Assembly (NCBI GenBank): GCA_964633225.1
Contig: CAZWFQ010000004.1
Coordinates: forward strand, 1 to 64,000
From: JAKQIM01 sp964633225
Lineage (GTDB): Bacteria; Chloroflexota; Anaerolineae; Anaerolineales; UBA4823
DNA: 64,000 nucleotides
Direction: 5' to 3'
Positions 35,318-43,136 of this stretch are shown one piece after another (position 1 is the stretch's first letter; every line of letters begins with the position of its first letter). The notes below the pieces were generated by a model. The model worked only from the letters and a program-made list of their open reading frames with translations. It was not told the DNA's origin and searched no databases. The position numbers and the translations under genes were made by a program.

Positions 35318-35563
35318 TTATGACCCGAACAGCTTGCGCACCAGCCCAGTGACCTCGCCGGGTTGGGCATGGCGGTCGGTTTGCAGCTTCGAATAGACAA
35401 GCACATTGTTGGCGGTCACTTCAAAACGCCCGCCATCCGATGGGATGAGCGTGATCGCCTCGATGTGGGGCTCAAATTCTTTGAGCAGCTCGCTGGCCAG
35501 GCTCACGGCCCGGTCAGTGTAATGTCAAACTGCGCAGTACTCCACTGTAATCTTCCACAACAT
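35318..35563 (-). CDS. selW: SelW/Rdx-family selenoprotein with in-frame UGA selenocysteine
   Basis: Reading from ATG 35563 gives MLWKITVEYCAVUHYTDR, then RAVSLASELLKEFEPHI and TLIPSDGGRFEVTANN, ending VRKLFGS: 81 residues. Position 13 is TGA (35527-35525), exactly where Rdx proteins carry the second residue of their CxxC/CxxU redox motif. The reading frame, length and downstream SelW signatures (GGxFEV, YSKLQT, GEVTGLVRKL) are all intact. AAAGGAGG lies five bases before the ATG. A hairpin after the UGA fits a bacterial SECIS. SelW-like proteins are thioredoxin-fold redox proteins that interact with thiols. A conventional call would start at GTG 35506, lack the active site and be 62 residues. 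Sec insertion itself is inferred; SelA, SelB, SelD and tRNA-Sec are not in this window. Confidence 0.87.
35493..35517 (-). promoter_or_regulatory. Putative bacterial SECIS hairpin in selW
   Basis: In the mRNA, CUG (35517-35515) pairs with CAG (35495-35493), then after an A-C mismatch CCGGGC (35513-35508) pairs with GCCUGG (35502-35497), leaving a five-base loop CGUGA. The loop G is about 19-20 bases after the UGA, inside the spacing known for SelB-recognised bacterial SECIS elements. Confidence 0.65.
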
Positions 35564-35579
35564 AACAGCCTCCTTTGAG

Positions 35580-35613
35580 AAAAAAAGACCCCCGCCGGTG
35601 ATGCGACGGGGGT
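35580..35613 (-). terminator. Strong intrinsic terminator just before selW
   Basis: On the minus strand a 10-bp stem (arms 35613-35604 and 35597-35588, one G-U pair, loop CAUCAC) is followed by seven T (35586-35580). The selW ribosome site begins four bases later. It either ends an upstream short RNA or acts as an attenuator of the selW-trpS operon. Confidence 0.85.
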
Positions 35614-35949
35614 GAAAAGCCAGCTTCACGTTCAAGCACGGTCAGGTTGGCCCTCTTTGCCAATCTACGATGCCTTTTGCCCTGGTAACGGTGGCAACTC
35701 CGGCTTGGGCTACTCTCAACAATGATTTTGCCCTTGCAGCTCCGAGGGCCATTCAGCGCAGGCGCACGGGCGGGGTTCTCAGCCAACAACCGCTCTCTGT
35801 TCCGCCGCATCCACGCGTACTCGTCCTCATCAAAGCTGATCAGTTTTGATTTTGCGTAGTATATCACAAAACGTCACAGCCCAATGAGGCTCTTCTCTGT
35901 GATCTCTGTGTCTCCGTTGTTTTCTCTTGGCATTCCACACCGCACACAG
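35614..35949 (-). other. Non-coding stretch: possible leader or small RNA plus an intergenic repeat
   Basis: No convincing protein is encoded in these 336 bases. TATACT (35863-35858, minus strand) could start an RNA of about 270 bases near 35851 that runs into the terminator at 35613-35580. That RNA can form local hairpins (for example TTGCCA with TGGCAA around 35655-35697), and its first bases partly pair with its last ones. A 117-codon reading frame exists but is basic, low in hydrophobics and runs through the terminator out of frame with selW. Bases 35893-35919 hold repeated CTCTGTG units. No known riboswitch or tRNA was recognised. Confidence 0.4.
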
Positions 35950-36561
35950 TTAATCCCAGCCGGCTATCCTATCGAGATACTCCAATCCAGCCGGCGTCAA
36001 TTCAGCCACGCAGCAGCCTGCATACCCAATCCGAGAGATCGCCAGTTGGGCCGGGTCAAGGCCTTTCAAGATCTGCGGCAGCATCATGCGGTACACCCCG
36101 CCGTGCGATACGCACAGCAAATTGGCATCGCGGTCGCCGTACTGCCGCACCAGGCCTTCAACAAAGGGCACAAAGCGCGCCTGGATATCGTAGAAGCTCT
36201 CACCGCCCTCGATACCACACTCCCATTGCTGGCCATCAGACCATGCATCAAAATATTCCTTCCAGGCCTGCCAGGCTTCCTCGTCTGAGCGGCCTTCCAA
36301 CACGCCGCAATCATACTCGCGCAAGGCCTCCGTCACCTCATATTCCACGCCCAGCCGCCCCGCCACGACGATGCTCGTCTCAATTGTGCGCAACACCGGG
36401 CTGGAATAGACATGCGTGACGGCGGCCTGGCCCAACCGCTCAGCCAGCCCTGCCGCCTGCTGCCGGCCGCGCAGTGTCAACCCATGCACCAACCCACGGT
36501 TCGAAATCTGGTGCAGGGTATTAGCATGGCTCTCGCCGTGCCGTGCAAAGTAGATTTTCAT
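35950..36561 (-). CDS. Histidine phosphatase (CobC/GpmB-like)
   Basis: 203 residues. Catalytic motif IYFARHGESHANTLHQISN (His8), phosphate-clamping YSSPVLRTIETS, acid EYDCGVLEGRSDEEAW and second His in LLCVSHGGVYRMML. The E-x2-GxxEG region points to the phosphoglycerate-mutase/alpha-ribazole phosphatase subgroup; real substrate unknown. It is the last gene of a minus-strand run, 22 bases after the Rieske oxygenase stop. Confidence 0.88.
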   Translation of the reverse strand: MKIYFARHGESHANTLHQISNRGLVHGLTLRGRQQAAGLAERLGQAAVTHVYSSPVLRTIETSIVVAGRLGVEYEVTEALREYDCGVLEGRSDEEAWQAWKEYFDAWSDGQQWECGIEGGESFYDIQARFVPFVEGLVRQYGDRDANLLCVSHGGVYRMMLPQILKGLDPAQLAISRIGYAGCCVAELTPAGLEYLDRIAGWD

Positions 36562-36583
36562 CGCGATATCACGGGCAAGAACA

Positions 36584-37579
36584 TCATTTCTCGCCCGCCT
36601 CGATCAAAGCTTCTCGCCTGCGGCGGTACTCGATGATTGGGCCGTCCCCGGCGATCATCTTCTCGCCCATTCTCAGTTGAGAGCGCAAAGGCCGCTGGGT
36701 CAGCACCACGCGCCGGTCCTGGCGTTCGATGTACAGGTTGCCCAGGTTGCCGGCCAATTCAAATACCTGGCGCAGCACGGGTGTCTTCACGGTGTGGTAA
36801 GTGCGCAGGTAAAGCAGCGTGTTCTCATCATCCACCGGCACAAAAGCAATGAACAGGTGCAGATCCCCCAGCCAATTGTGCCAGATATTGGGGAAGCGGA
36901 ACTGGATCTGCGGGCGCTTGTCAGCCGGCGGCATCTCAGAAGCCCTGAGCGGCTTCTGGCCGCGCTCCACCTCACCGTCATACCACAGGTCGATCCGGTC
37001 GTGCCCGCCCGGAAATTCGGTGACGGTGTAGCGCGGACCGTTGATCACGGTCTTATTGCCGCGCCCGATGCTGTTGGCATGCACAAAGGGCAGGTGCACC
37101 ACGTCCAATTGATTCTCAATCGCACGTGAATAATGGGTTTTCCAATGGTCCACAAAGGTGGTGTAAACATAACGCCCGTCTCCCATGAAGTCAAATTCGG
37201 GCAAGGGTGGATACTCGGCTTGCGGCGCTCCCCACCAAACGTAAACCAGGCCGTGCGCCTCGCGTACCGGATAAGCACGCACATTGAAAGCCTTGGGAAC
37301 TTCGGCGCTGCGCCCATTAGCCGGGATAAGCGTACAGCGTCCGCTGGGATCGAACTCAAAGCCGTGGAATGGGCATTGGATGCCATCCCCTTGCACCTTG
37401 CCCGCGCTCAACGCCACCCCCCGGTGCGGGCATAGGTCGATCGCACAGGCCGCCTTCCCCTGGGCATCGCGCCAGAAAACCAACTTCTCGCCCATGCGCG
37501 TCACGCCAACCGGCCGGTGGCGTGGGATTTGGCGCCCTTCAAGCAGTGGATACCATTGGTTGGGGATCATTTGCCACAT
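36584..37579 (-). CDS. Rieske non-heme iron oxygenase
   Basis: 331 residues. The Rieske [2Fe-2S] ligands are in CPHRGVALSAG and CPFHGFEFD (C-x-H ... C-x2-H, about residues 50-72). The mononuclear iron site is ENQLDVVHLPFVHANS (about 155-168). Layout and size match Pao/VanA-type oxygenases that hydroxylate or demethylate aromatic or tetrapyrrole substrates with a separate reductase, none of which is adjacent. Its start overlaps the preceding ADP-ribosylglycohydrolase by 13 bases, so they are co-translated. Confidence 0.92.
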   Translation of the reverse strand: MWQMIPNQWYPLLEGRQIPRHRPVGVTRMGEKLVFWRDAQGKAACAIDLCPHRGVALSAGKVQGDGIQCPFHGFEFDPSGRCTLIPANGRSAEVPKAFNVRAYPVREAHGLVYVWWGAPQAEYPPLPEFDFMGDGRYVYTTFVDHWKTHYSRAIENQLDVVHLPFVHANSIGRGNKTVINGPRYTVTEFPGGHDRIDLWYDGEVERGQKPLRASEMPPADKRPQIQFRFPNIWHNWLGDLHLFIAFVPVDDENTLLYLRTYHTVKTPVLRQVFELAGNLGNLYIERQDRRVVLTQRPLRSQLRMGEKMIAGDGPIIEYRRRREALIEAGEK

Positions 37580-38517
37580 CCTAAATCATGCAGCCCTTCG
37601 GCCAGCTCAACGATCTTAGCGCGCATCGCCAGCTTCTCAACCCAATCCGCCGGGATGCCCGCTTCGCCATAATATGCCCCCGCCAATTGGCCGTAGATAG
37701 CAGCCGTAGTATCGGCATCATCCCCCAGGTTGGCAGCCAATAAACACCCACTGCGGTAATCTTCTGTTTGATAAAAAGCCCACAGCGCCGCCTCAAGCGC
37801 ACGCACCACGTAACCGCTGCCCTTGATCTGCGGCGGCTGGCGCGTTTTGAACGAACCGCACGCCACCTCATCCACTTCAGCGGTTAGGGGGTTCTGATCC
37901 CAAAAAGAACCTGCCAGCGGAGCATAGCGCTCCACCAACAGGCTGCTTTTATCCACGCCGTTCAACGCCCCCACCAGCAGCCCGCCGTAGTAACGGCAGG
38001 CATCCACCGCCGTCTGCGCGCCGTGGGTGGTGCGCGAGCTGTTGGCGCAGTGCTGGATGGCAAGCGCTGGCTGCCGGACATACGCCATCGCCACCGGGGC
38101 CAGGCGCATCAGCGAGCCATTGCCGGCTGAATGAGGGTCGGTTGGGCCGGGATATGGCTGGCGTGTACGCTCAAAAGTTTCCAGTGCATGGCGGGTGGTG
38201 CCGCCAATGTCAAAGCAGCGCCCGTTGTGGCTCATGTAACCCTGGCGGTACCAACGCAGGTACCGTTGAAGTTGGTCCAACGGGTCAAAATCCGCACACA
38301 CCACCAGGCTCTCTGCCAGGCACAGGGCCATCGCAGTATCGTCCGTCCACTCGCCAGCCTTCAGGTAAAAAGGCCCCCCGCCGGTCATGTCAGTGATCGG
38401 CTGAAAACTGCCCGGCAGCTTGAATTCCAGCGTTGTGCCCACGGCATCGCCCACCGCCAGGCCCAGCAAGCAGCCGCGAGCTCTCGCCATTGATTGAATA
38501 GGGTGAAGGTCGGTCAT
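37567..38517 (-). CDS. ADP-ribosylglycohydrolase family protein
   Basis: 316 residues. The binuclear-metal motifs are present: GLAVGDAVGTTLEF, AGEWTDDTAMALCLAESL (residues about 57-74), NGSLMRLAPVAM and the C-terminal NLGDDADTTAAIYGQLAGA with the DxDT ligands. Relatives (DraG, ARH3, crystallin J1) remove ADP-ribose from proteins or other targets. First gene of the run with the Rieske enzyme and phosphatase. No toxin or transferase lies next to it. Confidence 0.92.
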   Translation of the reverse strand: MTDLHPIQSMARARGCLLGLAVGDAVGTTLEFKLPGSFQPITDMTGGGPFYLKAGEWTDDTAMALCLAESLVVCADFDPLDQLQRYLRWYRQGYMSHNGRCFDIGGTTRHALETFERTRQPYPGPTDPHSAGNGSLMRLAPVAMAYVRQPALAIQHCANSSRTTHGAQTAVDACRYYGGLLVGALNGVDKSSLLVERYAPLAGSFWDQNPLTAEVDEVACGSFKTRQPPQIKGSGYVVRALEAALWAFYQTEDYRSGCLLAANLGDDADTTAAIYGQLAGAYYGEAGIPADWVEKLAMRAKIVELAEGLHDLGCGK

Positions 38518-38612
38518 CTACATTCCTCCCAGGGAGATATTATACTCCCCTGTGCAACCTTCTCTCTGGCCTTGCGTACACTATCTTAGAACATAAATAA
38601 GGAGAAAACACC

Positions 38613-38864
38613 ATGAATAATGATAAAAGGTTGTACCGCAGCCGCACCAACCGCATGGTTGGCGGCGTATGCGCCGGGATTGGCGAATTCTTTGGCATCG
38701 ACTCCACCGTGATCCGCCTGCTGTTCGTCTTTGGCGTGATCTTCGGCTGGGGATCTATGCTGGTGGTGTACCTGATCATGCTGGTGATCGTGCCTGAGGA
38801 ACCGGGTGCAATGCCCCCACTGCCTCCCGCCCCTCCGGCCCCGCCCATTGAACCAGAAGTGTAG
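38613..38864 (+). CDS. PspC-domain membrane protein
   Basis: 83 residues. RLYRSRTNRMVGGVCAGIGE followed by FFGIDSTVIRLLFV and one strongly hydrophobic helix (GSMLVVYLIMLVIVPEE) form a PspC domain; a proline-rich tail ends the protein. PspC proteins sense membrane stress in phage-shock-like systems or act as small membrane regulators. AAGGAG lies before ATG 38613. It is a lone plus-strand gene that converges on the P-type ATPase at a shared terminator. Confidence 0.92.
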   Translation: MNNDKRLYRSRTNRMVGGVCAGIGEFFGIDSTVIRLLFVFGVIFGWGSMLVVYLIMLVIVPEEPGAMPPLPPAPPAPPIEPEV

Positions 38865-38877
38865 TGAATAAAACGAA

Positions 38878-38900
38878 CTGGCGCTGCGATGCAGCGCCAG
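38878..38900. terminator. Bidirectional intrinsic terminator
   Basis: 10-bp perfect stem CTGGCGCTGC (38878-38887) / GCAGCGCCAG (38891-38900) with a three-base loop. TTCGTTTTATTC follows on the minus strand and TTATTTAAT on the plus strand. It separates the PspC gene from the P-type ATPase. Confidence 0.82.
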
Positions 38901-38905
38901 GTTAT

Positions 38906-41209
38906 TTAATGATCCGATCCCGCCCGCATGCCGTTGAGCGTCACCAACAGCGAGGCCCCCATATCGGCAAAGACCGCCATCCACAGCGTGGCCCAGCCAG
39001 GTAAAGTCAGCAGCAAGAAAACAGCCTTGAGCGCCAGGCTGACAATGATATTCTGAATGATAATGCTGCGGGTGCGGCGGCTGGTTTTTACCAACGCCGG
39101 CAGCGAGGCCAGGTCATCTTGCATCAACACCACATCCGCCGTCTCCATGGCCTGGGCCGAGCCAGCCCCGCCCATCGCAATCCCCACGCTGGCTGCCGCC
39201 AGGGCCGGGGCATCGTTAACCCCATCCCCCACCATCGCCACCAACGCACCCTGAGATTGCAGTGCCCGGATGGCATCCAGTTTTTCCTCGGGCAGCAGCG
39301 AGGCGCGCACCTCATCCACCCCGCCCAAATTGGCCGCAATCCGCTCTGCCACAGCCGGGTTGTCACCGGTCAGCATCACCGTACGCATACCCGGGTCAAC
39401 AGCTTTCAACGCCCGCAGTGCCTCTGCGCTGTTGGGGCGTTCACTGTCGGCCACGCTGACAAAACCCATCACCTGCCCCGCGCGGCCCACCAGCATCACC
39501 GTGCGGCCGTTCCGCTCGGCTTCTTGTACCTGCTCATGCAAGCCGTCGCAGCCAGGATAGCGATCGTGGATCATGGCATGGCTGCCTACCAGGATTTCCT
39601 CACCGTTGGCCAGCCCCTGCACCCCCTGCCCGGTCAACGCCTGGACCGTCTCTGCCGAAGGATAGACATGCTCCAGGCTGCGGACCTGCGATTCATTTAC
39701 AATGGCCTGCGCCAGCGGATGGGCTGAACGGCGTTCGACCGCCGCCGCCACAGCCAGCATATCATCACAGGCCTCGCAGCGTTCTGCGCCTGGCGGGCAA
39801 GCAAGCGTAAAGGTTTCCATCACCACCGGTTTGCCATGCGTCAGCGTGCCGGTCTTATCAAAGGCAAATACCCGCACGCGCGCCAACAGATCCAGGAAGG
39901 CCCCCCCTTTCACCAAAATACCGCGCCGGGCCAGGCCGGTCAGGGCGCTCGCAATGCTCACCGGCGTGCTGATCACCAACGCACAGGGGCAAGCCACGAT
40001 CAACAGCGCCAGGGCGCGGTAAAGCCAGCCGCGCGTGCCATCTGGCTGGTCAAAGAAAGGCTCGCCGAACAACGGCGGGATGATTGCCAGGCTGGCCGCC
40101 AGCAATACCACCGCCGGCGTATACCAGGCTGCAAATCGATCGATGAACCGCTCCACCGGTGCGCGCTGGGCCTGGGCTTGCTGCACCAGGCGGACGATCC
40201 GGCTGATGGTCGAATCTTCGGCTGGACGCAGGGCCTCGATTTCGAGCGCAGCTTCACCGTTCAGCGAGCCGGCGTACACCGCATCGCCGGGGGCCTTGTC
40301 CACCGGGGTCGATTCGCCCGTCACAGGAGCCTGGTTGACAGAAGAGCTTCCACTGCGTACTACCCCATCCACCGGAACGCGCTCGCCGGGCTGCACGATC
40401 ACCCGCTCACCCACCTGCACCTGGCTGGCGGGAATAGCCGTCTCATGCGCGCCGCAAAACGGGCAAGGCCCGCCGGCATATCCATCCTGCCCAAGGTGCT
40501 CGGCGCAGTCCATGCAGGGGCGCAGTACACGGGCCTGATCTGGTGTCAGTGCCAGCAGGCTGCGCAAGCTGCGGCGAGAACGTTCGGCAGTGAAGCCTTC
40601 CAGCGCTTCGCCAATTGTGAACAGCAAGATCACCGTCGCCGCCTCACCGGTTTCGCCAATCACCAGGGCCCCCAGGGCAGCAATGGTCATCAACAGGTCG
40701 ATCGTCACCTGGTGGCCTACCAGCAGGGCGCGCAGCCCCTTGTTGGCAATGGGGTAGCCTGCCACCACGCTGACGCTGATCTGCACCGCCAGGCGCAGCC
40801 AGCCTGCCCAGGGAGCTTCCAACAGGCCCAAAAGCGCCGCCGCCAAAAGCAAGATCCCGCCCACCAGGGCCAGGCTGGTGCTGCGCTCAGACAGCAAGAA
40901 CTGTAAAAAACTGATTACCGCTGGCTGCGTCTCTGCATCGGCACGATGCGGCAAGGCAGCCTGTGCCTGAGGCAAACTGGCGTGGTAACCCAACGCCTCC
41001 ACACGCGCCACCAATGCTTGCGGATCAAAGGTACCGCTGGCTGTCAGAACCGCCGCCGTGAAGTTGACCTGCACCCGCTCCACACCTTGAAGTTGAGTCA
41101 GGCTGCGTTCTAGCGTCAGGGCGCAGTTGGCACAATCCATGCCTTGGATGGCATATTCAACTTCGCGAGAAGGGTAAGTATGAGACAAAGACTTACCCTT
41201 TCCACTCAT
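38906..41209 (-). CDS. Zn/Cd/Pb-type (P1B-2) metal-translocating P-type ATPase
   Basis: 767 residues. N-terminal HMA domain with GMDCANCALTLE; eight predicted membrane helices; CPC motif in IVACPCALVIST; phosphorylation site FDKTGTLTHGKP; hinge VGDGVNDAPALA; and the last helix ADMGASLLVTLNGMRAG, the D-x-G pattern of ZntA-like pumps. It should export zinc, cadmium or lead from the cytosol. Oddly, the actuator entry carries an extra C-x2-C-x13-C-x2-C site (RPCMDCAEHLG, GPCPFCGAHE), like a small zinc ribbon. ATG 41209 is preferred over TTG 41215; it overlaps the upstream gene by 17 bases. Confidence 0.93.
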   Translation of the reverse strand: MSGKGKSLSHTYPSREVEYAIQGMDCANCALTLERSLTQLQGVERVQVNFTAAVLTASGTFDPQALVARVEALGYHASLPQAQAALPHRADAETQPAVISFLQFLLSERSTSLALVGGILLLAAALLGLLEAPWAGWLRLAVQISVSVVAGYPIANKGLRALLVGHQVTIDLLMTIAALGALVIGETGEAATVILLFTIGEALEGFTAERSRRSLRSLLALTPDQARVLRPCMDCAEHLGQDGYAGGPCPFCGAHETAIPASQVQVGERVIVQPGERVPVDGVVRSGSSSVNQAPVTGESTPVDKAPGDAVYAGSLNGEAALEIEALRPAEDSTISRIVRLVQQAQAQRAPVERFIDRFAAWYTPAVVLLAASLAIIPPLFGEPFFDQPDGTRGWLYRALALLIVACPCALVISTPVSIASALTGLARRGILVKGGAFLDLLARVRVFAFDKTGTLTHGKPVVMETFTLACPPGAERCEACDDMLAVAAAVERRSAHPLAQAIVNESQVRSLEHVYPSAETVQALTGQGVQGLANGEEILVGSHAMIHDRYPGCDGLHEQVQEAERNGRTVMLVGRAGQVMGFVSVADSERPNSAEALRALKAVDPGMRTVMLTGDNPAVAERIAANLGGVDEVRASLLPEEKLDAIRALQSQGALVAMVGDGVNDAPALAAASVGIAMGGAGSAQAMETADVVLMQDDLASLPALVKTSRRTRSIIIQNIIVSLALKAVFLLLTLPGWATLWMAVFADMGASLLVTLNGMRAGSDH

Positions 41210-41801
41210 CGTCAAGATCCACCTGCACAGAGCCGGTTTTCCAGTCTGCCATGATCAACAAGATCGCCCGCACCAGGCGTGCGTCATCGGCAGCGCGCCG
41301 TCCAAAAGGGGCCTCGGCATCCAATCCCAAATGCAGGGCAGCTTCTAGCAGCGCATAAGTGCGGTAACCGCCCGTGCGGCTGTCGCGTTGGCTGTGATAG
41401 ATAGCAAACAAGTCTTGAATGCAGAAGAACTGCCCCTCATCCAGGTCGTGCCGCAGGTAATTGCGCTTAAGCGACAAGGTCAAAGCAGACAGGTGCTTAT
41501 CCTGCCCATACACCCCCACCCGCCGCCCTTTCAGGATCGGCCTGACCTTGGGCCACACCTCACCCCAACCGGGCGCAGCGCTGACGCGTTCAGCCGTGAT
41601 GCCGTGCAGGGCTGCAGCCTGGTCTGTGATGGGGCCGTGCGGCTTCACCAGCTCGTCTAGCAGCACGCGCTCATCCGTATCCAAGATGGCAATCTCCACA
41701 ACCTCGCCTTCAGCATCCAGGCTGCTGAACTGGCAAGCCAGGTAAAGCGGCTGCTCAAGCAGGATTTGCTGGCAGCGCAGCATGATATCGAGGGTAGCCA
41801 T
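41193..41801 (-). CDS. Degenerate DnaQ-like exonuclease paralog
   Basis: 202 residues, alignable along its whole length to the next gene upstream (shared LVKPHGPI, ALHGITAERV, AAPGW, GRRVGVY, FFCIQDLFA). The DEDD catalytic set is lost: where the sister has LDTETTG this has LACQFSS; NVDFDLRL becomes GQDKHLSAL; HRAIDD becomes RRAADD. It is therefore probably inactive as a nuclease but keeps the fold, so it may be a regulatory or structural partner. The gap between the two genes holds a heptamer repeat. Confidence 0.8.
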   Translation of the reverse strand: MATLDIMLRCQQILLEQPLYLACQFSSLDAEGEVVEIAILDTDERVLLDELVKPHGPITDQAAALHGITAERVSAAPGWGEVWPKVRPILKGRRVGVYGQDKHLSALTLSLKRNYLRHDLDEGQFFCIQDLFAIYHSQRDSRTGGYRTYALLEAALHLGLDAEAPFGRRAADDARLVRAILLIMADWKTGSVQVDLDDEWKG

Positions 41802-41810
41802 AAGAAGGAC

Positions 41811-41838
41811 AGTGAGTAGTGAATAGTGGGTAGTGAGT
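41811..41838. repeat. Four tandem heptamers between the exonuclease paralogs
   Basis: AGTGAGT, AGTGAAT, AGTGGGT, AGTGAGT in perfect 7-base register. Resembles short tandemly repeated repetitive (STRR) sequences described from cyanobacteria. Function unknown. Confidence 0.75.
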
Positions 41839-41842
41839 GAGG

Positions 41843-42418
41843 TCAGAAGGGCAGGCCAGCCATGTGGTGCAGCAGGGCGCGGGTCAAGAGGGCATCATCA
41901 ATGGCCCGGTGCGCATTGGGCAGGGTGATGTTGCACTGCTTGCCGGCTGTATCGAGCGAGATCCAGCGGTAAGAACTGCGCTTGCTGTCCCATTCGCCAT
42001 AGAAGCGGGCATACAACTTCATGATACAGAAAAAGGCCCCATCTTCCAAGTCCCAGCGCAGCCACGACCGAGTATGCGACTGTTTCATCAGGCGCAGGTC
42101 AAAATCAACGTTATATACACCCACCCGGCGCCCAGCCAGCACGGCCCGCACCTGCGGCCAGATATCCAGCCAACCAGGGGCAGCCGCCACTTCCTCTGCC
42201 GTGATGCCATGCACCCGGGCTGCATCTGGCTCGATGCGCCCGCGCGGCTTGACCAGCGATTCAAACAACGGCTTGCCGTCCGCATCGATCACGCCAATCT
42301 CGATGATCTCAGCATTTGGGCCGGTGCCAGTGGTTTCAGTATCCAGGTAGACCGGGGCTGCCTCCAGCAAACGGCGAGCTTCAGCCACAGCCTCTTGACG
42401 AGCCGGGGAAAGGTTCAA
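41843..42418 (-). CDS. DnaQ-like 3'-5' exonuclease
   Basis: 191 residues. ExoI motif VYLDTETTGTGPNAEIIEIG (about 23-42), ExoII VGVYNVDFDLRLM, and ExoIII AHRAIDDALLTRAL give the full DEDDh set, so it should remove nucleotides from 3' ends as proofreading-subunit or RNase T-like enzymes do. It is not fused to a polymerase. It precedes the degenerate paralog in the same direction and probably arose with it by tandem duplication. Confidence 0.9.
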   Translation of the reverse strand: MNLSPARQEAVAEARRLLEAAPVYLDTETTGTGPNAEIIEIGVIDADGKPLFESLVKPRGRIEPDAARVHGITAEEVAAAPGWLDIWPQVRAVLAGRRVGVYNVDFDLRLMKQSHTRSWLRWDLEDGAFFCIMKLYARFYGEWDSKRSSYRWISLDTAGKQCNITLPNAHRAIDDALLTRALLHHMAGLPF

Positions 42419-42440
42419 AATTCACTCCTTTGCAATAAAA

Positions 42441-43115
42441 TCAAGCTGCATCTTCAGCCAACAGGGCTTTCAGGCGCGGGTGATCCGCATACGCGCCGTG
42501 GCGTTCGGGGGGTAGCAGGGCCGCAATGCGGCACATCACTTCATCCGTATATTGCTTGAGCTGTGCATCGCGGTCCCCCGGCCCCAGCGGCGGCAGCGTG
42601 AATGGCTTGCCCACGGTGAGGGTGATATCCAGGCGCTTGAAGTGCTTAAAACGATCTTTCACCACGGCATCTTCACTCCCCGTCACTGCCACCGGCACCA
42701 CCGGCAGGCCCGCTTTGGCTGCCATGTAACTGGCGCCATCCCGCCCTTCCAACAGAGCGCCGCTCTTACTGCGCGTGCCTTCAGGAGCCACCACCAACAT
42801 ACCGCCCTTTTTCAAGCGACGGAACACCTCGCGCATGGCGTTCAGGTCGGCATTGAAGCGATCTACCCAGATGGCATCAAAAGCCTTCACCAGCCAGCGT
42901 ACCCAGCCAGTTTCTTTGTACTTATCAGCCACCAACATAATGATATCGCGCCGGTCGAACAGGTAATACACAAGCCCTGCATCAATGCGCCCAATATGGT
43001 TCGACACAGCCACAAAACTGGATGCATCTGGCACATACTCTCGCCCAACGATCTTCACCCGGGCCAACAGCTTGAACAACAGGCGGATCAAGAAACGTGT
43101 AAAATGATACATCAT
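42441..43115 (-). CDS. 1-acyl-glycerol-3-phosphate acyltransferase (PlsC-like)
   Basis: 224 residues. Catalytic NHxxxxD box in AVSNHIGRIDAGLVYY (about 38-53), the glycerol-phosphate binding EGTRSKSG (about 115), and VVPVAVTGSE. A hydrophobic amphipathic N-terminus (FTRFLIRLLFKLLARV) suggests membrane attachment. It transfers a fatty acyl chain to lysophosphatidate or another lipid acceptor in phospholipid synthesis. It stands 22 bases upstream of the exonuclease start, possibly in one transcript. Confidence 0.92.
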   Translation of the reverse strand: MMYHFTRFLIRLLFKLLARVKIVGREYVPDASSFVAVSNHIGRIDAGLVYYLFDRRDIIMLVADKYKETGWVRWLVKAFDAIWVDRFNADLNAMREVFRRLKKGGMLVVAPEGTRSKSGALLEGRDGASYMAAKAGLPVVPVAVTGSEDAVVKDRFKHFKRLDITLTVGKPFTLPPLGPGDRDAQLKQYTDEVMCRIAALLPPERHGAYADHPRLKALLAEDAA

Positions 43116-43136
43116 AGGGTGCCTCTCTCTACAATT

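Noticed and set aside
35318..35506. 62-residue protein starting at GTG 35506
   Set aside because: It lacks the redox motif of its own family and has no ribosome site; the frame extends through a UGA to a good start at 35563.
35514..35867. 117-codon frame upstream of selW
   Set aside because: Runs through a strong terminator, overlaps selW out of frame, and has an Arg/Ser-rich composition without a recognisable domain.
35620..35870. T-box leader for trpS
   Set aside because: A GGTGGCAAC-like string occurs only on the plus strand, opposite to trpS; no T-box core on the transcribed strand.
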